Assembly: GCA_028717325.1 (NCBI GenBank)
Contig: JAQUOB010000001.1
Location: forward strand, 1 to 26,026
Reading direction: 5' to 3'
Source: Candidatus Margulisiibacteriota bacterium
Lineage (GTDB): Bacteria > Margulisbacteria > WOR-1 > O2-12-FULL-45-9 > XYB2-FULL-48-7
Length of the DNA: 26,026 nt
Shown: piece after piece, positions 17,318 through 24,718 of the stretch
Layout of the letters: the number at the start of each line of letters is the position of its first letter
Numbering within the stretch: position 1 is the stretch's first letter
Notes under the pieces: model-generated
The model's input: the letters and a program-made list of their open reading frames with translations, nothing else
Database searches by the model: none
What the model was told of the DNA's origin: nothing
Made by a program: the position numbers and the translations under genes

Positions 17318-19318
17318 TTAGGTTCGCAGTCGTACCATCAGCTTGGACGTTAGCGCCTGGACTATTTCCTGGTGTTTGGTATTGACTTCCTGCTCGGTCA
17401 GCGTGTGCCCAGGGTGGCGATAAACGATCCGGTAAGCCGCGCTGTCTTTATACTTATCGAACGGGAAGACATCTTCCACCAATTCGCCGCCGGCTCTCTG
17501 CACCGTTTCAATGATCGTCTGGTTATCCAGGTCGGCCGGGATAACCATTGAGATGTCGCGGGACATTGAAGGGAATTTGGGCAGCGGCTCAAGCTTTTTT
17601 TCCACCGCAGCCAGTTTTACTAAAGCGTCGAGATCTAGTTCAAAAAAGAAAGCCGGCTTTGTAAGCTCAAAGTTGCGCTGGATGTCCGGATGCAGAGCGC
17701 CGAATATCCCGAGCCCCTCAACCTGCGCTCCCTTCCCCGGCTGTAATAGATAATTATCGCTGCCCGCGACCGCCGGCATTTCGATCCCCAGGCCCCGGCA
17801 AAGGTTCTCGATCACTCCCTTGACATAAAAATAATCGACTTCGCCTTTATCAAGCGCGCTCATGAACGGTGACCCAACCACCAAACCACCTAACAACCAT
17901 TTCTCATCCGGCAGCTTTCCCTTCGACGGCAGGAAAACCTTGCCGATCTCAAAGAGGAAAATATTATCGATCCCGCGGTTCTGGTTGTGGACGGCGGTTT
18001 TTAATAGACCGGTCAGCATATTGACCCGCATAATGCTCTCTTCGATCGTCAGCGGATTGGCTATTTTGACCGCTTTATCCGAAGGAGTCCCCGTGTTTTC
18101 AAAATCTTTCGGCCCCAGCATGCTGTAAGATTGGGCCTCATTCAGTCCGCAGCCGGCTAATATTTCCCTGACTTTATGCCTTAGAGCGTCTTCCCGGTCG
18201 ACATCTTTACCGGGGAAAGCGATATTAGGCATGGTTGGATCGATCCGGTTATAGCCCCAGATCCGGGCGATCTCTTCGATCAGGTCGATCTCGCGCTCAA
18301 CGTCCATAGCGCGGAACAGCGGTATCTCGACTTTGGAAATACCGCCTTTAGGATTTGTTACCTGGAAGCCCAACCGTTTCAAAACGCTGGTGATATCGCC
18401 CTGCGGTATCTCGATCCCCAGCATTTTGGTGACGCGGTCAAAACGCAGTTCGATGATTTTCGGTTTCATTTCCTGGCCGATGGCATCGACTTTGCCTTTT
18501 AAGACCTCGCCCCGGCCGAGTTCCGCGATCAGCGCGGCGCCGCGGTCGAGCGCTTCTTCCACCGCGTTCCAGTCAACCCCGTGCTCAAAGCGGACCGAGG
18601 ATTCGCTTCTCGTCTTGAGCTGTTTCGAGGTCTTGTGAATCGAGATCGGGTTGAAATAGGCGGATTCGAGTATCACGCTCTTAGTCGCCGGGCTGACCTC
18701 GGTATTGGCACAACCCATCGTCCCGGCTACGGCGATCGCTTTGTCGGGATCGGCGATGACCAGCATATCGGATTCCAGTTTGTGCTCTTTGCCGTCAAGA
18801 GTCACGACCTTTTCGCCGGGATTGGCCCGGCGGACGATGATGAACTGGTCTTTGACCAGCGCGGAATCGAACGCATGCATCGGCTGGCCGAGCTCCAGCA
18901 GAAGATAATTTGTTACGTCGACCACGTTATTGACCGGCCGCATCCCCGCCTGCTCCAGCCGTTTCTTGAGCCATTCCGGCGAATCGGCAACCTTGACGTT
19001 CTCGATCACCCGGGCCATATAACGCGGACAGAGGTCCTTATCGCGGACCTCGACTTTAACGGCACTGTTAAGCTTTTTGAATGATTCTTTAAGTTTGGTC
19101 TTGATCGGTTTTTGTTTGAATTTAGTCAGGGCGGAAACCTCGCGCGCGATCCCGCGGACGCTCCAGCAATCCGAACGATTGGGCAAAACATCGACTTCCA
19201 GGATGTCATCCGGCAGGAGGATCGTCTCCAATCCGCCCATGGTCAGCATTTGCGCGACCTGACCCGGGCTCGACCGGAAGATAATTAACTCTTTAAGCCA
19301 ATCTATTGGGACTCTCAT
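17318..19318 (-). CDS. pheT: Phenylalanyl-tRNA synthetase beta subunit lacking the N-terminal tRNA-binding domain
   Basis: This is the beta subunit of the (alpha-beta)2 synthetase that charges tRNA-Phe; it carries editing and tRNA-contact domains. At 666 residues it is about 130 shorter than the usual bacterial protein (about 795). The N terminus MRVPIDWLKELI...MGGLET (to residue 32) runs straight into DDILEVDVLPNRSDC (37-51). In E. coli roughly 110 residues of OB-fold tRNA-binding domain lie between these blocks. The B3/B4 editing region, the B5 domain and the C-terminal anticodon-binding FDX-ACB domain (FPSMSRDISMVIPADL to the end) are present. The reading frame is clean, so this is a domain loss and not a frameshift. 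It overlaps the pheS stop by one base (TAATG). Confidence 0.96.
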   Translation of the reverse strand: MRVPIDWLKELIIFRSSPGQVAQMLTMGGLETILLPDDILEVDVLPNRSDCWSVRGIAREVSALTKFKQKPIKTKLKESFKKLNSAVKVEVRDKDLCPRYMARVIENVKVADSPEWLKKRLEQAGMRPVNNVVDVTNYLLLELGQPMHAFDSALVKDQFIIVRRANPGEKVVTLDGKEHKLESDMLVIADPDKAIAVAGTMGCANTEVSPATKSVILESAYFNPISIHKTSKQLKTRSESSVRFEHGVDWNAVEEALDRGAALIAELGRGEVLKGKVDAIGQEMKPKIIELRFDRVTKMLGIEIPQGDITSVLKRLGFQVTNPKGGISKVEIPLFRAMDVEREIDLIEEIARIWGYNRIDPTMPNIAFPGKDVDREDALRHKVREILAGCGLNEAQSYSMLGPKDFENTGTPSDKAVKIANPLTIEESIMRVNMLTGLLKTAVHNQNRGIDNIFLFEIGKVFLPSKGKLPDEKWLLGGLVVGSPFMSALDKGEVDYFYVKGVIENLCRGLGIEMPAVAGSDNYLLQPGKGAQVEGLGIFGALHPDIQRNFELTKPAFFFELDLDALVKLAAVEKKLEPLPKFPSMSRDISMVIPADLDNQTIIETVQRAGGELVEDVFPFDKYKDSAAYRIVYRHPGHTLTEQEVNTKHQEIVQALTSKLMVRLRT

Positions 19319-20334
19319 TAAAATTGCTCCAGAAAGCGGACGTCATTCTCATAAAGTAAACGTATGTTATCGATCCCGTATTTCAACATCGTGATCCGGT
19401 CGATCCCCATGCCAAAGGCAAAACCGCTGTATTTTTCCGGGTCGTAGCCGACGGCTTTAAAGACGTTCGGGTCGATCATGCCGGAGCCGAGTATCTCGAT
19501 CCAGCCGGTATCTTTGCACAGCCGGCAGCCCTTGCCTTTACACATCACGCATTCCACGTCTGCCTCGGCCGAGGGCTCGGTGAAAGGGAAAAAGCTCGGC
19601 CGGAACCTAACGTTCTTATCTTTACCGAACATCTGCCTCAAGAATTCGGTCAGCGTGCCTTTGAGGTCGCCAAACGTCACCTGTTTATTGACCAGAAAGC
19701 CCTCTAACTGCTGGAAGATCGGCGAATGGCTGGCGTCGGAGTCGCGGCGATAAACGCGTCCCGGCGCGATGATCGCCAGCGGCGGTTTTTTCTTTTCCAT
19801 CACCCTGATCTGGACGGGTGAAGTGTGCGTCCTTAATAAAATGTCGTCTTTGATAAATAAAGTCGACCACATGTCGCGCGACGGATGGTGCGGCGGGATG
19901 TTCAGGCCGTCAAAGTTATAATAATCGGTCTCGACTTCCGGCCCCTCGGCGATCTCAAAGCCCATCCGGATAAAGATGGCTTTGGCCTCTTCCATGACTT
20001 GAGTCAGCGGATGGATATGCCCGCGCCTGATCCCTTTGCCCGGCATAGTGATATCGACTTTTTCCGCCGCGATCTTTTTGGTCTGCTCGCTCTTCTGCAG
20101 CGCGGCTTTGCGGCCGCTTAACGCCAGTTCGATCGCTGTTTTCGCTTCATTGACCAGGGCGCCCAGCTTCGGGCGCTCTTCCGGCGCGGCCGAGCCCAGC
20201 GACTTTAATAATTCCTGCAGATCGCTCTTTTTGCCGGCGTATTTGATCCGCGCTTCATCCAAAGAAGCGATCGTTTGTGTCTCCCCGATCGCTTTCAATG
20301 CTTCTTCTTTTAATTGTTTTATCTTATCTTCCAT
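19318..20334 (-). CDS. pheS: Phenylalanyl-tRNA synthetase alpha subunit
   Basis: This is the catalytic subunit that forms phenylalanyl-adenylate and charges tRNA-Phe. At 338 residues it has the normal length. The N-terminal coiled-coil arm (about 1-85) is rich in Lys, Glu and Leu. The class II core shows HPLTQVMEEAKAIFIRMGF, the DMWSTLFI/LLRTHTSPVQ substrate region, RPSFFPFTEPSAE and motif 3 GFAFGMGIDRI near 310. A CVMCKGKGCRLCKDTGW segment (residues about 259-274) adds four Cys and may bind zinc, as in several bacterial PheS proteins. It overlaps the upstream methyltransferase gene by 11 bases and shares one base with pheT. No T-box leader is seen. Confidence 0.98.
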   Translation of the reverse strand: MEDKIKQLKEEALKAIGETQTIASLDEARIKYAGKKSDLQELLKSLGSAAPEERPKLGALVNEAKTAIELALSGRKAALQKSEQTKKIAAEKVDITMPGKGIRRGHIHPLTQVMEEAKAIFIRMGFEIAEGPEVETDYYNFDGLNIPPHHPSRDMWSTLFIKDDILLRTHTSPVQIRVMEKKKPPLAIIAPGRVYRRDSDASHSPIFQQLEGFLVNKQVTFGDLKGTLTEFLRQMFGKDKNVRFRPSFFPFTEPSAEADVECVMCKGKGCRLCKDTGWIEILGSGMIDPNVFKAVGYDPEKYSGFAFGMGIDRITMLKYGIDNIRLLYENDVRFLEQF

Positions 20335-21076
20335 GTTGCCTTAACGCTTCGTATAAAAGGACCGCAGTTGAAATTCCGACGTTCAGCGATTCCGCCTTGC
20401 CGACCATCGGTATCTTAACTTCCTCGTCGGCCAGTTTAACGATCTCTTTGTCCAACCCTGCCCCTTCATTCCCGACTAAAATAGCAATGCTCTTGTTCAG
20501 TTCCGCTTCGAAGCAATTCTTCCTCGCCGAGACCGTTGTGGCAACTATTTTAACATTTTTCTGCTTCAAATGCTCGATGGTTTCTACTTCGTCTTCGGTA
20601 TTAAAGATCGGCAGGTGGAAGAGCGAGCCCATGGTTGAGCGGACGACTTTCGGATTGTATAGATCGACAGTGCCTTTAGAAAGAATGACGCCACTGGCTC
20701 CGAAAGCGTCGGCTGAGCGGATAATCGTGCCGAGATTACCGGGGTCCTGAACTCCGACGCAGAAAACGATTAACGTCTTATCTTCTTTGATAACGTCCCG
20801 GAATTGATAATCAAACAGTTTAACGACTCCCAGTACGCCTTGAGGTGCTTCAACGCCGGAAACCTCTTCGAACTGCTCTTTTGAGACTTTAATAGCCGGA
20901 ACCCCTTCTTCCTCCAACTTTTTCACGATCGGCAGTTTTTCGCAATAAACAATAAAATTGACCTTATCGCCCGCCTCTTCGATCAAGTGCGGCCCCTCGA
21001 TAACGAATTTCCCCTCTTTGCGCCGGGCGGAGCGTTTTTCGAGGAGATTTTTAACGAGTTTAAGTTTTTCGTTCAT
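20324..21076 (-). CDS. TrmH/SpoU-family RNA 2'-O-methyltransferase
   Basis: This is an SPOUT-fold methyltransferase that uses S-adenosylmethionine to 2'-O-methylate rRNA or tRNA. Its 250 residues comprise an N-terminal substrate-binding domain (about 1-95, with EGKFVIEGPHLIEEA) and a catalytic trefoil-knot domain. The catalytic domain carries DPGNLGTIIRSADAFG (motif 1), ILVGNEGAGL (motif 2) and IPMVGKAESLNVGISTAVLLYE (motif 3). It resembles the YsgA/RlmB-like proteins often found upstream of pheS in other bacteria, so the exact target base is open. The ATG overlaps the transposase stop in an ATGA arrangement, suggesting that the transposase gene inserted precisely into an existing operon. Confidence 0.93.
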   Translation of the reverse strand: MNEKLKLVKNLLEKRSARRKEGKFVIEGPHLIEEAGDKVNFIVYCEKLPIVKKLEEEGVPAIKVSKEQFEEVSGVEAPQGVLGVVKLFDYQFRDVIKEDKTLIVFCVGVQDPGNLGTIIRSADAFGASGVILSKGTVDLYNPKVVRSTMGSLFHLPIFNTEDEVETIEHLKQKNVKIVATTVSARKNCFEAELNKSIAILVGNEGAGLDKEIVKLADEEVKIPMVGKAESLNVGISTAVLLYEALRQHGR

Positions 21077-21519
21077 TGTTGGCTTCCCAATGGCTGCAGG
21101 AAACCGGCGAATGAACTTCGCGGTTTCCTGCCTCGCAAAGCTCTCTTATCAATGCCATTAATCATCTGATTATTAATATAATCAATTTTCGTTTTTAAAT
21201 CTTCCTGGTCTTTAACCTCAACTGCGTGATAACCCCGCCCCCAAAGCTTCCTGAATTCAAACCTATTTCCCGGATATTTCTTAAATAGCTCCCTGGAACT
21301 GATCCCCTTAACCATTTTCATAACATATTCATTGCTGTCAGCAAGCCCTTTTCGAAGCAAGATGTGAACGTGATCAACAAGGACATTGAAAGCGATCAAT
21401 TCAAACCCTTTTGTTTTGCATACTTCATCAAATATGATACCTAAATCTTTAGCTATCTCGCCCTCAAGCACTTGCATTTTCTTATATGTTCGAAATGTGT
21501 AATGGAATGTCTTGGCCAT
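21073..21519 (-). CDS. IS200/REP-associated Y1 HUH transposase (148 aa)
   Basis: This is a single-stranded-DNA transposase of the Y1 type (TnpA of IS200/IS605, or RAYT). The HUH metal motif is present as DHVHILL (His50, His52), and the catalytic Tyr is probably Tyr114 in KIDYINNQ, with Gln118 as in IS200 enzymes. The middle block VKGISSRELFKKYP...LWGRGYHAVEV is typical of the family. The motifs look intact, so it may be active. The last 19 residues (about 130-148, GRKPRSSFAGFLQ onward) are encoded by a copy of the REP-like palindrome, so the end of the protein has been reshaped. The stop overlaps the trmH start (ATGA). It lies 4 bases after the nuclease gene. Group (RAYT or IS200) is undecided. 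Confidence 0.88.
   Translation of the reverse strand: MAKTFHYTFRTYKKMQVLEGEIAKDLGIIFDEVCKTKGFELIAFNVLVDHVHILLRKGLADSNEYVMKMVKGISSRELFKKYPGNRFEFRKLWGRGYHAVEVKDQEDLKTKIDYINNQMINGIDKRALRGRKPRSSFAGFLQPLGSQQ
21096..21131 (+). repeat. REP-like palindrome, copy 5, forming the 3' end of the transposase gene
   Basis: The arms GCAGGAAACC (21096-21105) and GGTTTCCTGC (21122-21131) pair perfectly. The inner stem is GCGAA/TTCGC, the loop is TGAAC and the bulge is G21106 where other copies have T. It is in (+) orientation, opposite to copies 6 and 7 on the other side of the cassette. Confidence 0.9.
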
Positions 21520-21523
21520 TCAA

Positions 21524-22618
21524 TTATTCTCTAATATCCCATTTTTCTTTAAGCCTATTGATTGTGTGAGTCCACCTGTCGGTCCTTGGTTTGCATACAG
21601 AGTTTTGATTCCCAAATAATCCTATTTCTTTGACTGCATTCTCTTTCGACACTGTCTTTTCCCATTTAACTTTTACGATGTATTCTGCGTCATCCTCGTT
21701 AGTTTTATACTCTTCATGGTAGTTCCCATGCCGAGGAAGGTCATAAATTGTTTTTGTTTGCCCACCAATATAGAACAAAACACTATCCGCCCTTTTTGCT
21801 GATTCCTGAACTATACCAACACCAACATAACCTGTTTTTGGAATATTTACCCAGATTCTATCGCCAGGGTTTAAATAGTTAAGGGTTTGGGTATACCAAA
21901 CTCCCCCACCAGCAGAAATGAACCCATATTTAACAGCGTCATCCCAACTTCTGGAGCCAAATTCTCCAAAAGAGACATAATATTCGCCATTCCATGGATC
22001 AGATTCAGACCTTGCCAAAACATTATTTTCTACATCTAAAGGCGGAATTAGCCAAGCCCTACTTAAAAAGACCGTGTTTGAATCCTTAAATGTTTTAAAA
22101 AACATAACATTAATTGGGACATTTGACTCACTTAAATACTGCACAATCCGTTCCGTGCTTGAGTCTAAACTTGAAGCGACCACAATCATTTGATGGCTTG
22201 TATTGATATTCTCCTCATCAACCTCAATTCCATACTTGTTTAAAAATGCTTGGTTAAATGATAGTCCCGATTTTAAGTATTTTTCTTCATATTTATTATA
22301 TATGTCGGAGATATTTTCTGATTTTAATGTTTTAACCCAAGAAGCATAGTCAATGACTTGGGCAACCACCTCTCGAGGGGTTTGATCTCTTTTTAATTCA
22401 ATTATTATAATATTTCCATTATTATCTATGGCTAAAAGGTCTATATATTTATTCGTTGAAGTTGATACTTGACGGCCTATCAAAAGCCAACCCTCATTTA
22501 AAATGCTTATGTCATTGAAAATAATTTCTTCGAGCTCCCGCCTCTCATCAATGGCAACCTCATGGACCTCCTCAGGCTTATGGCCGTGAATCTTCCAAAT
22601 CTTATGATTAATAGGCAT
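21524..22618 (-). CDS. PD-(D/E)XK nuclease (NucS/DUF91-like) with a C-terminal PUA/EVE-like region
   Basis: The protein has 364 residues. The N-terminal part resembles NucS/DUF91 nucleases: an acidic helix near Glu28-Glu31, IDLLAID with Asp60, IIIIELKRD with Glu74 and Lys76, and QVIDY with Gln87 and Tyr91, which together form the PD-(D/E)XK plus QxxxY signature. From about residue 210 a second domain has GVWYTQTLNYLNPGDRIWVNIP and GYVGVGIVQES, which recalls PUA/EVE-type modified-base readers. That suggests a nuclease that senses modified or damaged DNA, perhaps a type IV-like defence enzyme. An AGGAGG site lies 7 bases before the ATG, just after palindrome copy 6. The gene is AT-rich and adjoins a transposase, so it was probably acquired. 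No partner methylase is seen. Confidence 0.75.
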   Translation of the reverse strand: MPINHKIWKIHGHKPEEVHEVAIDERRELEEIIFNDISILNEGWLLIGRQVSTSTNKYIDLLAIDNNGNIIIIELKRDQTPREVVAQVIDYASWVKTLKSENISDIYNKYEEKYLKSGLSFNQAFLNKYGIEVDEENINTSHQMIVVASSLDSSTERIVQYLSESNVPINVMFFKTFKDSNTVFLSRAWLIPPLDVENNVLARSESDPWNGEYYVSFGEFGSRSWDDAVKYGFISAGGGVWYTQTLNYLNPGDRIWVNIPKTGYVGVGIVQESAKRADSVLFYIGGQTKTIYDLPRHGNYHEEYKTNEDDAEYIVKVKWEKTVSKENAVKEIGLFGNQNSVCKPRTDRWTHTINRLKEKWDIRE

Positions 22619-22639
22619 CTTAAATCCTCCTCTTTCTTA

Positions 22640-22669
22640 GGAAACCGCGGCGTTCAGCCGCAGGTTTCC
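22640..22669 (-). repeat. REP-like palindrome, copy 6
   Basis: The arms GGAAACC (22640-22646) and GGTTTCC (22663-22669) pair perfectly. The inner stem is GCGGC/GCCGC, the loop is GTTCA and the bulge is A22662. The inner stem has compensating changes on both sides compared with the other copies, which favours conservation of the hairpin itself. It lies directly before the nuclease ribosome site. Confidence 0.9.
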
Positions 22670-22682
22670 GACATATCATTTC

Positions 22683-22724
22683 ATTTTTGGAAGCCGCGAA
22701 GTTCATTCGCAGGATTCCAAAAAT
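22683..22724 (-). repeat. REP-like palindrome, copy 7, touching the ligA stop
   Basis: The arms ATTTTTGGAAGCC (22683-22695) and GGATTCCAAAAAT (22712-22724) pair with one mismatch. The inner stem is GCGAA/TTCGC, the loop is GTTCA and the bulge is A22711. It is in the same orientation as copy 6, 13 bases away. The last base is part of the ligA TGA stop codon. No T run follows on the minus strand, so it is not a clear terminator. Confidence 0.9.
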
Positions 22725-24718
22725 CACGCATGCTTTTTCATCATCTTCACAAACTCAGCTTCCGTCAGTATCTCCACTCCCAATTCCTTCGCTTTCTCAT
22801 ACTTCGAGCCCGGTTCCGTCCCGGCTACGACATAATCGGTGCGTTTGGAGACGGAGCCGCTGGCGTTGCCGCCGAGTTTTCTGACCAGCTCTTCCGCATC
22901 TGGCCGGGTGTAATGCGAAAGCCCACCCGTGAAAACGAATGTCTTGCCTTTCAATGGTCCTAGTCCCTGGCCCCTAGTCCCTGGCCTCTTGACCCTGACC
23001 CCCGCTTTCTTCAATTTTTCAATAAACCGATGATTCTCTTTTTCCCTGAAGAAATTAACGATCGCTTCGGCAACTTTTGGCCCGATCTCTTTGATCTCTG
23101 AAAGCTCTTCTGCCGAAGCCTTCGCCAGCTCGTCAATATCAGAGAAATGCTCGGCGATCAGTTGGGCGGTCCGTTTGCCGACCATCCTGATACCCAGGGA
23201 ATAAATTAAACGGTCGAACGGCCGGTCCAAGCTTGCCTTGATAGAATTGATCACGTTTTGCGCCGATTTGTCGGCCATCCGCTCAAGCTTCTTAATGTCT
23301 TCTTTGGTCAGCGAATAAAGGTCGGCGGCGTCTTTGACAAAACCCTTTTCGATCAGTTGATTAACTAGCGCCGGGCCGACGTGCTCCATGTCCATGGCTT
23401 CGCGCGTCGTGAAGTGGATAATGCGGCCCATAACCTGCGCCGGACAGGCAATGTTCGTACAGCGGGCGATCGCTTCGCCTTCCGGCTTGAATATCTTGGC
23501 GCCGCAGACCGGGCAGGTTTTGGGCATCACGAATTCTTTCTCATGCCCTGTCCGCTTGCTTTTGATGACTTCAACTACTTCGGGAATGACCTCGCCGGCG
23601 CGCTGAACCTTGACGTGGTCCTTGATCTTGATCTCCTTGCGCCTGATCTCATCCTCGTTATGTAGTGTGGCCCGCTTGACCACCACACCAGCTAAATGGA
23701 CAGGCTTGAGATGGGCGACGGGAGTGATGGCGCCGGTCCGGCCGACCTGAACCTGAATATCTTCAATGACCGACTCGGCCTGCATCGGCGGGTATTTAAA
23801 AGCTACTTCCCAACGCGGCGCCCGCGCCGTATATCCCAAAGCTTCCTGATCGGCCAGATTGTTTACCTTGATAACTATTCCGTCGATCTCATAAGGCAGG
23901 TCGGCGCGTTTCTTTTCCCAGTTCTCGATATATTTCCAAGCCTCGCCGATGCCCTCGCAAACCCGGATGTTGGGATTGACTTTAAAGCCCAGTTTTTTCA
24001 AATGTTCAAGTATTTCGTAATGTTTCTTGAGCTTCGGCACGATGCCGTAATAAACAAATATATTGAGCGGGCGGCCGGCGGTTACTTTCGGGTCCAACTG
24101 CCTGATCGAGCCGGCGGCGGCATTCCTGGGATTGGCAAAGATCGCTTCGTCCTTGTCTTTTCTTGCCTCGTTGAGTTTAACGAAATCGTCATAAGGTAAA
24201 TAAACTTCGCCTCTGACCTCCAGATCAACCGCTTCGTTAAGACTTAAGGGAATAGCTTTAACGGTGCGCAGATTGTGCGTTATATCTTCCCCGTGAACTC
24301 CATCGCCGCGGGTCGAACCTTGCGTAAACTTGCCCTTTTTATAGATCAGCGAAACAGCCAGCCCATCGATCTTTAACTCCGCCACATATTCGATCTTTTC
24401 TTTGCCCAGGGCTTCACGCACACGGCGGTCAAAGTCCAGCAGGTCTTCTTCGCTGTTCACGTTATCGATCGAAAGCAATGGGGTTTTGTGAGTGACCGTC
24501 TTGAACGCCTTTAACGGCTCGCCGCCGATTCTTTGAGTTGGCGAATCGGAGGTTATTAGATCGGGGAATTGCTTCTCCAGCGCTTCCAGTTCTTTAAACA
24601 GTTTATCGTATGCCTGATCGCTGATCTCCGGCTTGTCCAGGACATAATAGAGATGATCGTGGTGCCGAATCTGCTCCCGAAGCCTATCGATCTTCTTTTT
24701 TGCCGTCAACTTATCCAT
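22724..24718 (-). CDS. ligA: NAD-dependent DNA ligase LigA
   Basis: This enzyme seals nicks in DNA using NAD+ in replication and repair. At 664 residues it is a normal length. The adenylation domain carries the catalytic Lys in AELKIDGLAVS near residue 115, with STRGDGVHGEDIT after it. The OB-fold has VGRTGAITPVAHL. The zinc finger is CPVCGAKIF...CTNIACPAQ. Helix-hairpin-helix repeats follow (about 470-560), and a BRCT domain runs from LKGKTFVFTGG to the end. At about 578-587 the linker between HhH and BRCT reads PGTRGQGLGP, encoded by a perfect tandem 14-base repeat. The start directly abuts the truB stop (TAGATG). The stop codon overlaps palindrome copy 7. Confidence 0.98.
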   Translation of the reverse strand: MDKLTAKKKIDRLREQIRHHDHLYYVLDKPEISDQAYDKLFKELEALEKQFPDLITSDSPTQRIGGEPLKAFKTVTHKTPLLSIDNVNSEEDLLDFDRRVREALGKEKIEYVAELKIDGLAVSLIYKKGKFTQGSTRGDGVHGEDITHNLRTVKAIPLSLNEAVDLEVRGEVYLPYDDFVKLNEARKDKDEAIFANPRNAAAGSIRQLDPKVTAGRPLNIFVYYGIVPKLKKHYEILEHLKKLGFKVNPNIRVCEGIGEAWKYIENWEKKRADLPYEIDGIVIKVNNLADQEALGYTARAPRWEVAFKYPPMQAESVIEDIQVQVGRTGAITPVAHLKPVHLAGVVVKRATLHNEDEIRRKEIKIKDHVKVQRAGEVIPEVVEVIKSKRTGHEKEFVMPKTCPVCGAKIFKPEGEAIARCTNIACPAQVMGRIIHFTTREAMDMEHVGPALVNQLIEKGFVKDAADLYSLTKEDIKKLERMADKSAQNVINSIKASLDRPFDRLIYSLGIRMVGKRTAQLIAEHFSDIDELAKASAEELSEIKEIGPKVAEAIVNFFREKENHRFIEKLKKAGVRVKRPGTRGQGLGPLKGKTFVFTGGLSHYTRPDAEELVRKLGGNASGSVSKRTDYVVAGTEPGSKYEKAKELGVEILTEAEFVKMMKKHA
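22959..22986. repeat. Tandem 14-bp repeat inside ligA
   Basis: Two perfect adjacent copies of CCTAGTCCCTGGCC (22959-22972 and 22973-22986). Because 14 is not a multiple of three, the two units are read in different frames (PGTRGQGLG). The repeat sits in the linker before the BRCT domain. Repeats of the CTAGTCCCTAG kind are dispersed in other bacterial genomes (recalled). Confidence 0.8.

Larger units (their letters stand above)
21096..22724 (-). mobile_element. Candidate mobile cassette: nuclease plus HUH transposase between inverted REP-like palindromes
   Basis: The segment holds two genes, the 364-aa nuclease and the 148-aa transposase. Copy 5 lies at its left end and copies 6 and 7, in opposite orientation, at its right end. 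The nuclease gene is visibly AT-richer than its surroundings (hand counts of single lines give about 25-40% GC, against about 65% in one counted ligA line). It interrupts what would otherwise be a ligA-trmH-pheS run. One edge touches the ligA stop and the other lies about 20 bases before the trmH start. Whether it moves as a unit is inference. Confidence 0.55.

Noticed and set aside
17318..19318. PheT shortened by a frameshift
   Set aside because: The reading frame is continuous and the conserved blocks on both sides are joined cleanly, so a domain loss explains the length better.
21524..22618. Complete restriction-modification system
   Set aside because: There is a nuclease-like gene but no methyltransferase with DNA-MTase motifs nearby; the neighbouring TrmH-family enzyme is an RNA methyltransferase.
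22683..22724. Terminator after ligA
   Set aside because: Palindrome copy 7 could fold in RNA, but the minus-strand sequence after it is AAAAATGAAATG with no T run.
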